This document shows positions 48,000 through 58,732 of a stretch of 64,000 bases of DNA, in pieces. How positions within the stretch are numbered: position 1 is the first letter of the stretch; each line of letters opens with the position of its first letter. Source of the DNA: Episyrphus balteatus (lineage: Eukaryota; Arthropoda; Insecta; Diptera; Syrphidae); NCBI RefSeq assembly GCF_945859705.1, contig NC_079136.1:1033501-1097500 (forward strand), in the 5' to 3' direction. Both the position numbers and the translations under genes were made by a program. Below the pieces are notes generated by a model. That model saw nothing but the letters and a program-made list of their open reading frames with translations, made no database searches and was not told where the DNA came from.

Positions 48000-49562
48000 T
48001 TACTGAAATATGCGTTATAAATTATTATATTATTAATTTTTTTAATGTTAGTAGGTAACTGTTTCAGTTTTCTAAAAAGAATAATGATATTTTTTATGAG
48101 AACTCTAAAATATCATAATATCTTACTCAAGTCATCCAATCAAAAAGAATGATACATTTTTACTATTGAGAATATTAAAAAAAGATGGGAAAATGTATGA
48201 GTATGAGTATCCAGTAATTTTACTTAAAATTCTGAAAATGTTATTGTCAAAAATATGTAAGTGCGTTTTTTGGTTGACCAACAAGTTCGCATTATTTTAC
48301 CCGAAAAGTATAGTCAGATATTGTGAAGCAAGCACTAAATTAAGTTAACTGTAAAATTGAAAGGAAAGGTTCGATTTACACGTGTTTTTTAAGGATTTTT
48401 TTTTTTAGTATTTGATCAAAAGTATTTGATGCAAAAATGCTTATTAAGAATTTAACAAAATTTTTTTTTTCTAAACAAAAATTTAATAAATAAAATTAAT
48501 CATTAAAATCGGACCTGTACTTTAAGGGTGAAATTCTAGTAGTCACCCACATGTGAATATTTTTTCAAGACACGTCTGAGAAGTGTATTTCAAAGCATTT
48601 ACTACAGGATTTTCTCAGTTGCTATTCATAAGCTAAAATAAGGGAAAAACTTTGGTTGTCTTCACGTGTGAGAAAAATCTTAACTTGCATAACGACATTA
48701 AGTTCGCCTTAAAAGTGTGAAAACAATATCTCTCTTAAATGAGCTTCATCTTTTTGTTCAAATTCAACAGCTTTAACATTAAGAAAATTCTTGAAATGCA
48801 AAATGTTTCTCTCTTTGCTAGTGATACTGATATCCTAATTATCAAAAATCTTTAACTTTATTAAGATTAGATTGACTTAAAAAGACTTTTAAGAAAACTT
48901 TTAAGAAGACTTTAAAGGAAATTCTCGCTCCAAGAGTTTGACCTTTTTTTATTCAGATAAAAAATTGTTATTTTTACAAAATAAGCAAAATAAGAATATT
49001 TGAATTTCTAAACTTAAGAATCTTTCACAATCTGTCTTAAAAAGACAACTCTTCATGTTTAATTTTAACAACTTAATTCATTGAAATTTATATTACTTGT
49101 TGTCTAGGTTTCCAAACCATGGATGACCACGTGCTGATTGAGATTTCACATTATGCTTCGTCTTATAGAAACGGAATTTGAATCACTAGAGCCTATAAGT
49201 AATTTTTCTTTTTCGTACATTTTATTTGAAAATTTTCAAAATTTTCATGAAATCAGCTATAATTTAATAAAAAAAACACTTGAAATTCACATTTGAAAAG
49301 CTACCTACGATTACCTACATCTAATGGTTAGAGGTACAAACCACCCTCTTTACTAAGATAAAATATAATTTCTAATTCACTCGGGCGTATACGTACTTTT
49401 TTCTTAATTTCATAGAGTGGCTTTTTAAAATTTTTTTTGCACTTGATGCTAAGCCTCACTCCCCGCTCCTAGCTCTTATTGTGTGAAATGAAGACAAATT
49501 AGAAAATCAACAACAACGTGTTGTGGCCATTTTTAAACCTAAAACTCTACACATTGCGCTCT

Positions 49563-49603
<41 letters not shown>

Positions 49604-50340
49604 AATAATTCAGCATTACGAGCAGAAACTCATCCCTGCCCAAGGCAATAAACAAAATGAACTCCATAATGTATCCTATTTTACACCAACAGAGCTGTGC
49701 ACATAATAGTTTAGTTAAAACTTTTTTCAATATAATAAAATGAAATAAAATATAGGTAATGATTTTATCAAAAAAAAATGAAAAACTAGAAAGAATTCCT
49801 TTTTTAATGTTTAAATTTGAGTTTAACCTTTTGAAAATAACTAATTTTGTCAATAAGCTAGAAGGATATTTGTGAAATACAATGTATCTTCTTGGTGACT
49901 TATCCCCTTAAAATTTCTCATCAATTTTCACAGATAACTTCTACTTAAATGTATTCCTTCTTTTACAAATAAAAAAAGCCTTTATACACCTAAAATACTC
50001 TACGCGTATCTCATTTTTCTGCTTACACCTCATTTTTGAGATTCTGATAAAAATCCTGCATTATGCTATATTCTCAAATGAGGTATACCCAACAAATGCA
50101 GTGAACCTAGTTAAAAAAAAAAAAAAAAAACACAACATGCATCATGAGACTTAAACACACTTGAACTGACCAAAGTGCCTGCACATTACTATACTTTTAC
50201 TTATGCAGTGCAATTATTATGCTCTTTTGATTGCCAAAAACCCCAAGGCAAGAGGTGAACTTTCAGCGACCAGACTGATGTCATGGTACGTACTTGTACT
50301 GCAATGTCAAATGGGAGAATTTTGTAATTTAAAAGGGTGA
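48000..50340. other. CASK intron, no gene seen
   Basis: AT-rich intron with a 35-base A run at about 49568-49602. No coding or repeat structure is supported. Confidence 0.45.
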
Positions 50341-50455
50341 TATGTTATACTCTGTACACGTTTACACGTTCACATACATGTACAAAGATTATATATTGAT
50401 TACAAATACACAAGTGTGTGTTTCATTTTGGGTTCAATTTCAACTTTTCCCCACA

Positions 50456-50674
50456 ATGCACAGGATTGCAAGGAAATCCGTCCGTATTCATGTCACAAAG
50501 AAAAACGATACGAATCCAATGGTGGAGATGATAAAAAGCATCCTATTACACATCCTTAAAAGAGAGGACACAAAATTAAATAAAATTCGTGCGCATTCGA
50601 TAGTGTATGGCATCGAGGTGCGAATCAAAGTACCGTTAAGCTGTAAAATTAAACGCAAAGTCCTTTTGGTTTAA
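50456..50674 (+). CDS. Unrecognised 72-codon open frame
   Basis: ATG in CACA context opens MHRIARKSVRIHVTKKND and runs to TAA at 50672-50674. The composition is less AT-rich than neighbouring intron sequence and the residues are well mixed (basic, with an amphipathic IKSILLHILKRE segment), unlike the low-complexity frames elsewhere. There is an in-frame extension upstream to 50342. It has no recognised domain and no clear promoter or polyadenylation signal. It could be a short nested gene, a retropseudogene fragment or chance. Confidence 0.2.
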   Translation: MHRIARKSVRIHVTKKNDTNPMVEMIKSILLHILKREDTKLNKIRAHSIVYGIEVRIKVPLSCKIKRKVLLV

Positions 50675-53217
50675 TTAAAAACTTTCAAATTGATAGATTT
50701 CTTTTTTTTTATTTATCGTGATTACGACTGTGACACTCGACAGCAGTGGTTGGATTTGGGTAAAACTGCAAGGAGGTAGTGTATCTCGGGAGATTATTGA
50801 AGGAACAAAAAAAACTATCTGCTATTAAATAATTTCTATTGTTTAAGGGGATTTTGCTTCGACAAAAAAAGAATTTATTAGATTTATTGAGATGGAAAAT
50901 TAGTTTTGTGTTAGCGATATAAAGTTTTTTGTTTTATTCCATATCAATAATAGTCTTTTGTATTGGAATTTTGTTAATATTTACAATTGAATGGTTTCGA
51001 AATGAAACCAGATATATTTTTTTAAGAGGGAAATAGAAATTATTTGATATTGTTATAGTTTTAGTTAGTTTCTATGGATTGAAGGAAACCTTGCATTTTC
51101 TATTTCTGTAACAAAAATTACAAAATGTTTTAACCATTTTTTTCAATAGCCTTGCAGTAAAATTATAATTTTTGAATTTAAATACAAAGTTATTACTGAC
51201 ACAAAAATAAAAAACGTATTTTTTTTTTTGTCAAAGGATTAAATTCTGTGAAAACAGTATAATCACAAAAAAATAAAAATCCAATTTACTTGGAAATTTA
51301 TTTATACGAATAATTACATTTACGCGCTCCTGATGTTGTGAATAAAGAGTCTTTTTCTGGTGAAGACAGTTTTATTTTTGTATTTATTTTTATTTTCCAC
51401 TAGATATAAACTTAAATAAACACCTGAATTAAACATTCGACACCACATCACATTGTCCTTTATTTATACAATCTCAGTTTGCTTTAAATACATAAATATT
51501 TTTTGTTCGGATCAGGAGAGATGTGTGACACTTGATATTAAATTTAATTTATTCTCATTAATGTAACATGACTGCGAAATGATTGTAATTATAATAATTA
51601 ATGAATTAAATTACCTTATGTACTTTTTATCCAAGTGCATATATTTAATATTCAATATTTATTTGTTAATGAACATCATAAATAAGAAATTTATTCACGA
51701 AATTGATAAAAAGTTATTGTTCTTTTTTGTTTGTATTATATTTACGGAAACATAATATTAAGCTTTGGGTTAAATTCACTCTTAAAAAAAAAAAACAAAA
51801 ATATGAGATTAATTGGGTTAATTATATTTATACAAAGCCGATTATATTTGCATTCACAATTATATTCAAGGATTAGGATACCATTTTGCCTTAATCTGGA
51901 TTATCTTCATGTTATTAACACTTTGATAATAAGCCTTGATGGTTTTTAAAAAGTTTATTATGTTTTGAAAAATGCTTTAAAATAAGGCTCAAAAAAGGAA
52001 CAAGGTAATTCTTTATCATCGTTCTTTTTATGGAAAATAATTGTCAAACCGATGTTTGACAGGTTTTTCAAAAGCGTTTACAGTTTTTTCGTAAGTTATC
52101 GAATTTAGTTTGAGAAACTTTCTGTTTTAGGATGTCACTCTACGCTCCTCAAATTGTTGTGCAATTACACTGGTCTGCAAGGAAATCCTCCTTTAAATAA
52201 AACTATACTTTTCTGAAGGATTTTTGTATGCTGATTCCGAATCCGAAGTCAGAATTGACCTAGCACGTCACGTTTTTTAAATATTCCCGTTAGAAAATCT
52301 CAAAAACCCATTTTTTTTGCTGTTTTCGAAGAAATATTTTGGCATAATGTAATCTTTTTCAATTAAAATTGATACGGTTTATGAAAGAACTTATTTTTTT
52401 CTTTCAAATTCAATTTCAATCTTCTCAATATCTCTTTTCTTCTCCGAGATATCTTAATTTAAGTAAGTTTAGTATGTTTGGCATATCTTACCATAAAGAA
52501 ACTGATCTCTATAAATTAATATATCTTTCTCCCTAGAACAAAAGTATACTTTTCTCATGGACTTTAGTGTGCTGATTTTGAATCCGAACTCAAAAAATTT
52601 CGGTCAGCTCTGGTTTTTGAGATATAGTAGTTTTTTTGAGATTTTCTAAAAAAAACTTGATTTTGTGATAATTTAATGCGAATATCTTAAAATCCTGACG
52701 TGATAGAATTTTTGTGATTTCCGATTCTAGCTCAGCACATCAAAAACTATAAGAAAAGTGTATACTATTGTTTCTAAGAGAAACAAATCTGAAGCTTTAT
52801 AATAGTCCAAGCGGCGACCGTCGAGTTACTTAGCTCATAAGGTTAGAGGTTAAAATTAGTGTCAAATGAAAGATAAATTGATACTGAAAATAAAAAAATA
52901 GGGTTGCCACTTCTAAAATGGGAACTTCCATGTGGCAACCCTATTTGAAAGGAAAAATTGTCACATAACTAATACATTCATATCTTTGTTATTTGGCCAG
53001 ATAAAAGTTTTTTTTTAAATGCCAAACGAAAGTCAAAATATTAAAAAAAAATAATAAAATAATATAAAGGACGTGACCCTACAAATGTGGCAACCCCATC
53101 CAAATGAAAACAACACTGACAAAAATCTTCTTTGAACAAAACAGTATAACTTTTTATGCACTAGAAAGCTAAACTAAACACCATATTTTAGATAATACTC
53201 CCTTCTATTTAAAAAAT

Positions 53218-54290
53218 GTCGGGTGCCACCTCGCAAATGCAGACAAGTACTCGGCAACCCTACTCAAATGCTAAAAAACGCAAAAATCACTTGTTTTTTG
53301 GCCAAAGTGTATAATATTTGATCGAGTTAAAGGCTGTAAAATACATTATGTTTAGCTTAGACTCTCTTCTATCTAAAAAATGTCGGGTGCCACCCCGCAA
53401 ATGTAGACAAGTACTCGGCAACCCTACTCAAATGCTAAAAAACCCAAAAATCACTTGTTTTTTGGGCAAAGTGTATAATATTTGATCGAGTTAAAGGCTA
53501 TAAAATACATCCTGTATAGCTTAGACTCTCTTCTATCTAAAAAATGTCGGGTGCCAGCCCGCAAATGTAGACAAGTACTCGGCAACCCTACTCAAATGCT
53601 AAAAAACGCAGAAACCACTTGTTTTTTGGCCAAAGTGTATAATATTTGATCGAGTTAAAGGCTATAAAATACATCCTGTATAGCTTAGACTCTCTTCTAT
53701 CTAAAAAATGTCGGGTGCCACCTCGCAAATGCAGACAAGTACTCGGCAACCCTACTCAAATGCTAAAAAACGCAAAAATCACTTGTTTTTTGGCCAAAGT
53801 GTATAATATTTGATCGAGTTAAAGGCTGTAAAATACATTATGTTTAGCTTAGACTCTCTTCTATCTAAAAAATGTCGGGTGCCACCCCGCAAATGTAGAC
53901 AAGTACTCGGCAACCCTACTCAAATGCTAAAAAACCCAAAAATCACTTGTTTTTTGGCCAAAGTGTATAATATTTGATCGAGTTAAAGGCTGTAAAATAC
54001 ATCATGTTTAGCTTAGACTCTCTTCTATCTAAAAAATGTCGGGTGCCACCCCGCAAATGTATACAAGTACTCGGCAACCCTACTCAAATGCTAAAAAACC
54101 CAAAAATCACTTGTTTTTTGGCCAAAGTGTATAATATTGGATAGAGTTAAAGGCTATAAAATACATCCTGTATAGCTTAGACTCTCTTCTATCTAAAAAA
54201 TGTCGGGTGCCACCCCGCAAATGTAGACAAGTACTCGGCAACCCTACTCAAATGCTAAAAAACGCAGAAACCACTTGTTTTTTGGCCAAA
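53218..54290 (+). repeat. 164-bp tandem repeat array, left arm
   Basis: Seven units with GTCGGGTGCCACC at the start, ACTCGGCAACCCTACTCAAA in the middle and CTTGTTTTTTGGCCAAAGTG later. Units differ by few substitutions (CTCGC/CCCGC, CATTATGTT/CATCCTGTA) and these variants alternate, suggesting amplification of higher-order units. Spacing is constant with no indels. Confidence 0.95.
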
Positions 54291-54317
54291 AATTATACAA
54301 ATATTATAAAATATATC

Positions 54318-55080
54318 AAATATTATACACTTTGCCCAAAAAACAAGTGATTTTTGGGTTTTTTAGCATTTGAGTAGGGTTGCCGAGTACTTGTCTGCAT
54401 TTGCGAGGTGGCACCCGACATTTTTTAGATAGAAGGGAGTCTTAGCTAAACATGATGTATTTTATAGTCTTTAACTCGATCAAATATTATACACTTTGCC
54501 CAAAAAACAAGTGATTTTTGGGTTTTTTAGCATTTGAGTAGGGTTGCCGAGTACTTGTCTACATTTGCGGGATGGCACCCGACATTTTTTAGATAGAAGA
54601 GAGTCTAAGCTAAACATAATGTATTTTACAGCCTTTAACTCGATCAAATATTATACACTTTGCCCAAAAAACAAGTGATTTTTGGGTTTTTTAGCATTTG
54701 AGTAGGGTTGCCGAGTACTTGTCTACATTTGCGGGGTGGCACCCGACATTTTTTAGATAGAAGAGAGTCTAAGCTATACAGGATGTATTTTATAGCCTTT
54801 AACTCTAGCCAATATTATACACTTTGGCCAAAAAACAAGTGATTTTTGGGTTTTTTAGCATTTGAGTAGGGTTGCCGAGTACTTGTCTACATTTGCGGGG
54901 TGGCACCCGACATTTTTTAGATAGAAGAGAGTCTTAGCTAAACATGATGTATTTTACAGCCTTTAACTCGGTCAAATATTATACACTTTGGCCAAAAAAC
55001 AAGTGATTTTTGGGTTTTTTAGCATTTGAGTAGGGTTGCCGAGTACTTGTCTGCATTTGCGAGGTGGCACCCGACATTTT
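54318..55080 (-). repeat. 164-bp tandem repeat array, right arm
   Basis: Five inverse-oriented copies of the left-arm unit, with the same internal variants. The arm has two fewer units than the left, so the palindrome is unequal. Confidence 0.95.
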
Positions 55081-56030
55081 TTAGATAGAAGGGAGTATTA
55101 TCTAAAATATGGCGTATAGTTTAGCTTTCTAGTGCATAAAAAGTTATACTGTTTTCTGCAAAGAAGATTTTTGTCAGTGTTGTATTCATTTGAATGGGGT
55201 TGCCACATTTGTAGGGTTACGTTCTTTATATTATTTTATTATTTTTTTTTAATATTTTGACTTTCGTTTGGCATTTAAAAAAAAACTTTTATCTGGCCAA
55301 ATAACAAAGATATGAATGTATTAGTTATGTGACAATTTTTCCTTTCAAATAGGGTTGCCACATGGAAGTTCCCATTTTAGAAGTGGCAACCCTATTTTTT
55401 TATTTTCAGTATCAATTTATCTTTCATTTGACACCAATTTTAACCTCTAACCTTATGAGCTAAGTAACTCGACGGTCGCCTCTCCGACTATAAGGCAGTT
55501 TATCGAATGGTTTATTACAAATAAGATAATTCTAAATAGAAAAATAGTATATAAAATTACAAAACACGTAAAAATTTTGTTTAATGTATTTTATTTTGGT
55601 TTACTTTACATATTTGACTTTTTAAATATAATGGGCATTGATATTTTACATTTTCCTTAATTTAGGTGCTTTTGTTCATGTAGGATTTACTAAAAAGTGA
55701 AGGATTTCGAAATGTCTGCTTTTTTTGTCAATCAGTATTTTAAAAAATGAGTAAACATGAATGTAAAAGAACATATTTGGTGTCAATCGATAGGTCATAT
55801 TATGAAGAATAAGTCTTCCAAATTTGAGCTCAATGCGACAAATAGTTTCAAATGAATCTAAAAGGGTGATTTTTTAGAAACTACTCACATTTTTCAAAAA
55901 TCATTTTTACAAAAATGGTACCTGATAGAATTTTTCTGAAACCAGATTTAGATTCAGGAAAGTCTAATCTTTTATAATATCAAAAAATTATTTGAAGGAG
56001 AAAAAAAAGTTAAATTTTGCAGACCAGTGT

Positions 56031-58221
56031 TATTTATGCAATCGCTAACAGTTTATGGAAATTGGATCTCAATTATTTTTTAAAATGTATAATTACTCGA
56101 GTGTGCCACAAGACAACCACCTTTAACCCTTGCTGTTCCTTATATTTTTAAATCACTAGAGGAAGAAGTGAAATGAGTCTGTATGACTTCTTTTCTTGTG
56201 ATCGTTTCAAGACCATTACTACTTCTGCGACTTTCCATTCGTTTGGAATATATTCTAATATTAGAGTGGCATTCATTATGTAAAGAAAGTTTTTTTAAAA
56301 TCTTGTAAAGTCATTTAATATTTGGTTAACGTCCCAAATGTAATTTTATTGCCAAATTTAATCAATTTTTTTTGATAAAAAAACATTCTTTCGTCCATGA
56401 TATTCTTATAGGCACTAAAAATTTTCAAAAGGATATCATTTTTGTAATGGATTCTGGCAGTACCTAATCCATTATAAAATTGATTTTTTTTATGTGCCGC
56501 AGATTTTCTTATTTACAAAAAAATATATAATTGTATAGACTTCTTAAATTCTTATTTTCTTTTGTGAATGACATATTTTTTTGTAATTTCATTAAAGTTA
56601 CATTTTCGTAATAGTTTATTTTGGTATTAATTCTTTATTTCATGCATAGAGTTAGAAGCACAGTTTCGCTCAAAATACAACCATTTGTAGACTCTTAAGA
56701 TTCACCAAGTAAAAATGTGAGCTGTTATGATACCTTTCATACACATAACTCAACCGTTCAAGAAACGCCCTTTCAACAAAAATTTTTATAATCACCAAAA
56801 TGTTCCACCCTAAAGCCTTTAAGAATAAAAATCTAAAAATCAAAGATTTTGACCACGAAAAATACACATTATGGTTATTAATACAAATTCGTCTGTGTCT
56901 TTAACTATCAATATAAAATAACGCCTTTGTAAGATTACGTATTCAATGCATGTTAATGTCAACAACAGTCTTAAAGTTTTTCTTAGGCTTACTTTGGAAA
57001 GTTTTCTCAAACAAAAAAGTTGGTTGTCTCAAAAAAGTTTTCTAAAGAAAAATATTGGCAATTCTTAGACGTGTTTTGCGACATATGGTGCGTACGATAA
57101 GAATGATGAATAGATAAACAGTTTTGTATCGACTTTGAACAATTCACACTGAGAGAAAAAATAAAGTCTGAAACGAGTGAAAAATTTAAAAATTGTTTTA
57201 TGTAAATAATCTTGTAGCTCGAAAACGTTTACCATCCACAACATTTTTATGATGTTTAATGACATCCAGATTTTACGGACTGAATTTTGACTTGGAGTTT
57301 AGAAAGTATTTTCAGAAATGAATATCTGTCAGATATGAAATTATTCAAATTTGTGTTTTTTTTTTTGGAACTCTGAGGAAATTTTGTCATAATACCTATA
57401 AATTTTAACTGTAGAAATAAGGAACCCGATTAATATTTTTTTAGTTTTTCAGTTTTTCTTCTTATTTTTTTTTTTTTTGAGTGTAGGTACAAGACCACAA
57501 ATTTAGTTCAAAAAACAAGCAAACACACAATCACTGCCTCTCTTTTGTTTTCACTTCCATTTTCCATAAAAATTTATCATTTTTAATGTTAGTTGCGCTG
57601 TTGCCGATATAAGGATCATCATCAAGTTTCAAAAACGCGGTCCATCCATCACTCATCATCAAAACTTAGCATGTTTATAGAAGCAAGACAAATAAAAAAA
57701 AGTTGTATCTAAGCTGTAGAGGTACACATATTCTCTCGACTCGTATCATTGTATCATAAATAATAATTTGTAACTCTCTTGTTAATGGCATGATGGTGTC
57801 CCGATGTCGTGTTTCCGCATTCAATCAGCTCGCAACGGATATCCGGCGAGTTGAAAATTTGGTATATAAAAAAAATAAAAAAAAAAAAACCTAATGAATG
57901 TAAGACACACACAGGTAGAGGAATGTTTGTTTATGAATAATAAATAAATTTGTTCTTGAAATTTTTTGTTCATTTGAAATTTAAATTTGTTTTTATACTT
58001 TTGCTGCACATGGCTTTTTGTGAACTTTTGTAGTTTTTTTCTGTACTCTTTTTTCTAGGATGTGTTTTTAATTTTTTTTTTTGTTTGAAGGAATTTAACA
58101 CTTTTTCTAAACCTTTTATGATTTGACAAGAATTTTTAAGAAAAAAAAATTTAGAATCTTTTTTTTTTTTAATCAAGTAATGGGAAATAAGTTTAATTTA
58201 AATTTTCAAATTTTCTTTTAG
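56031..58221. other. CASK intron, no gene seen
   Basis: AT-rich intron up to the HOOK exon; nothing recognisable. Confidence 0.45.
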
Positions 58222-58341
58222 TAAATTGCTCGATTTTCGGGCGGAAAAAAAAGCAATGCCGGGACAAGTACTTGGCCAAACATAACGCTGTGTTCGATAA
58301 TTTGGATTTAGTGACATACGAAGAGGTTGTTAAAGTGCCAG
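58222..58341 (+). CDS. CASK: CASK exon: HOOK region
   Basis: Exon of 120 nt, phase 1 to phase 1. The acceptor is ttttag at 58216-58221 and the donor is gtaaat at 58342. It encodes the end of the split valine codon, then NCSIFGRKKKQCRDKYLAKH and an acidic segment ending DNLDLVTYEEVVKVP. The basic GRKKKQ cluster is the HOOK, the segment that in MAGUKs joins SH3 to GK and contacts protein 4.1 and regulators. YLAKHNAVFD and VTYEEVV are hallmark CASK blocks. Confidence 0.97.
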
Positions 58342-58430
58342 GTAAATCTCGAAAAAAATAATTAAATTACAAAAATTAAAAATATTCTAAATTGCCTTAA
58401 TTTGCTGTTTTTTTTTTTTTTTAATTTTAG

Positions 58431-58553
58431 TTACTGATCCCAGCTTTCATCGGAAAACTTTAGTATTATTAGGCGCACATGGTGTTGGTCGTCGTCATAT
58501 CAAAAACACTCTTATAGCTAAGTATCCAGATAAATATGCTTATCCAATACCAC
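58431..58553 (+). CDS. CASK: CASK exon: GK domain start
   Basis: Exon of 123 nt, phase 1 to phase 1, after an 89-bp intron. It completes valine and continues TDPSFHRKTLVLLGAHGVGR then RHIKNTLIAKYPDKYAYPIP. This is the nucleotide-loop region of guanylate kinase, but the loop reads GAHGVGRRH where active enzymes have GxxGxGK-S/T. The catalytic lysine is therefore absent, as in all CASK-type GK domains, and the domain works as a protein-binding module. The insert VTDPS before F-RKT resembles the fly rather than the vertebrate form. Confidence 0.97.
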
Positions 58554-58624
58554 GTAAGTTAAAATACAATACACAAAAAATATTATATGTTTAACTTTTG
58601 GTTTTTTGTAATTTTTTTAAAAAG

Positions 58625-58732
58625 ATACAACGAGACCTCCACGGCCAGACGAGGAGAATGGCCGCAGCTACTATTTTGTGTCACACGACGAAATGATGGC
58701 CGACATTGCTGCTAACGAGTATCTCGAATATG
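58625..58732 (+). CDS. CASK: CASK exon: GK domain, GMP-site region
   Basis: Exon of 108 nt, phase 1 to phase 1, with acceptor aaaag, donor gtaaga and a 71-bp intron before it. It encodes H-TTRPPRPDEENGRSYYFVSH then DEMMADIAANEYLEYG. TTRPP..DEENG.SYYFVS corresponds to the GMP-binding segment of guanylate kinases (TTR-P, E-G--Y-FVS), and the EYLEYG motif ends the exon. The acceptor has a mixed T/A tract but the reading frame and homology leave no alternative boundary. Confidence 0.97.

Larger units (their letters stand above)
52813..55480. mobile_element. Foldback-type element with inverted 164-bp tandem repeats
   Basis: Outer ends GGCGACCGTCGAGTTACTTA and the inverse at 55461-55480. After about 400 bp of inverted arm, seven direct units on the left start at 53218, 53382, 53546, 53710, 53874, 54038 and 54202, exactly 164 bp apart. 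Five inverted units lie on the right, also 164 bp apart (ends at 54419, 54583, 54747, 54911 and 55075). A short AT-rich loop is at about 54291-54317. Long inverted repeats made of tandem units are the defining structure of Drosophila FB elements. No coding frame is present. Confidence 0.92.
52167..56030. mobile_element. Older inverted-repeat element hosting the foldback
   Basis: ACACTGGTCTGCAA at 52167 and its inverse at about 56017-56030 are terminal inverted repeats. The similarity continues, diverged, inward (CTGATTCCGAATCCGAAGTCAG against CTGAATCTAAATCTGGTTTCAG in inverse). On the left a unit starting near 52200 is repeated near 52540 (ATACTTTTCTGAAGG and GTGCTGATTTTGAATCC forms). The foldback element sits inside it. 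Confidence 0.5.

Noticed and set aside
49566..49853. 95-codon minus-strand frame ending in a poly-phenylalanine run
   Set aside because: Created by the 35-base A/T homopolymer, not a gene.
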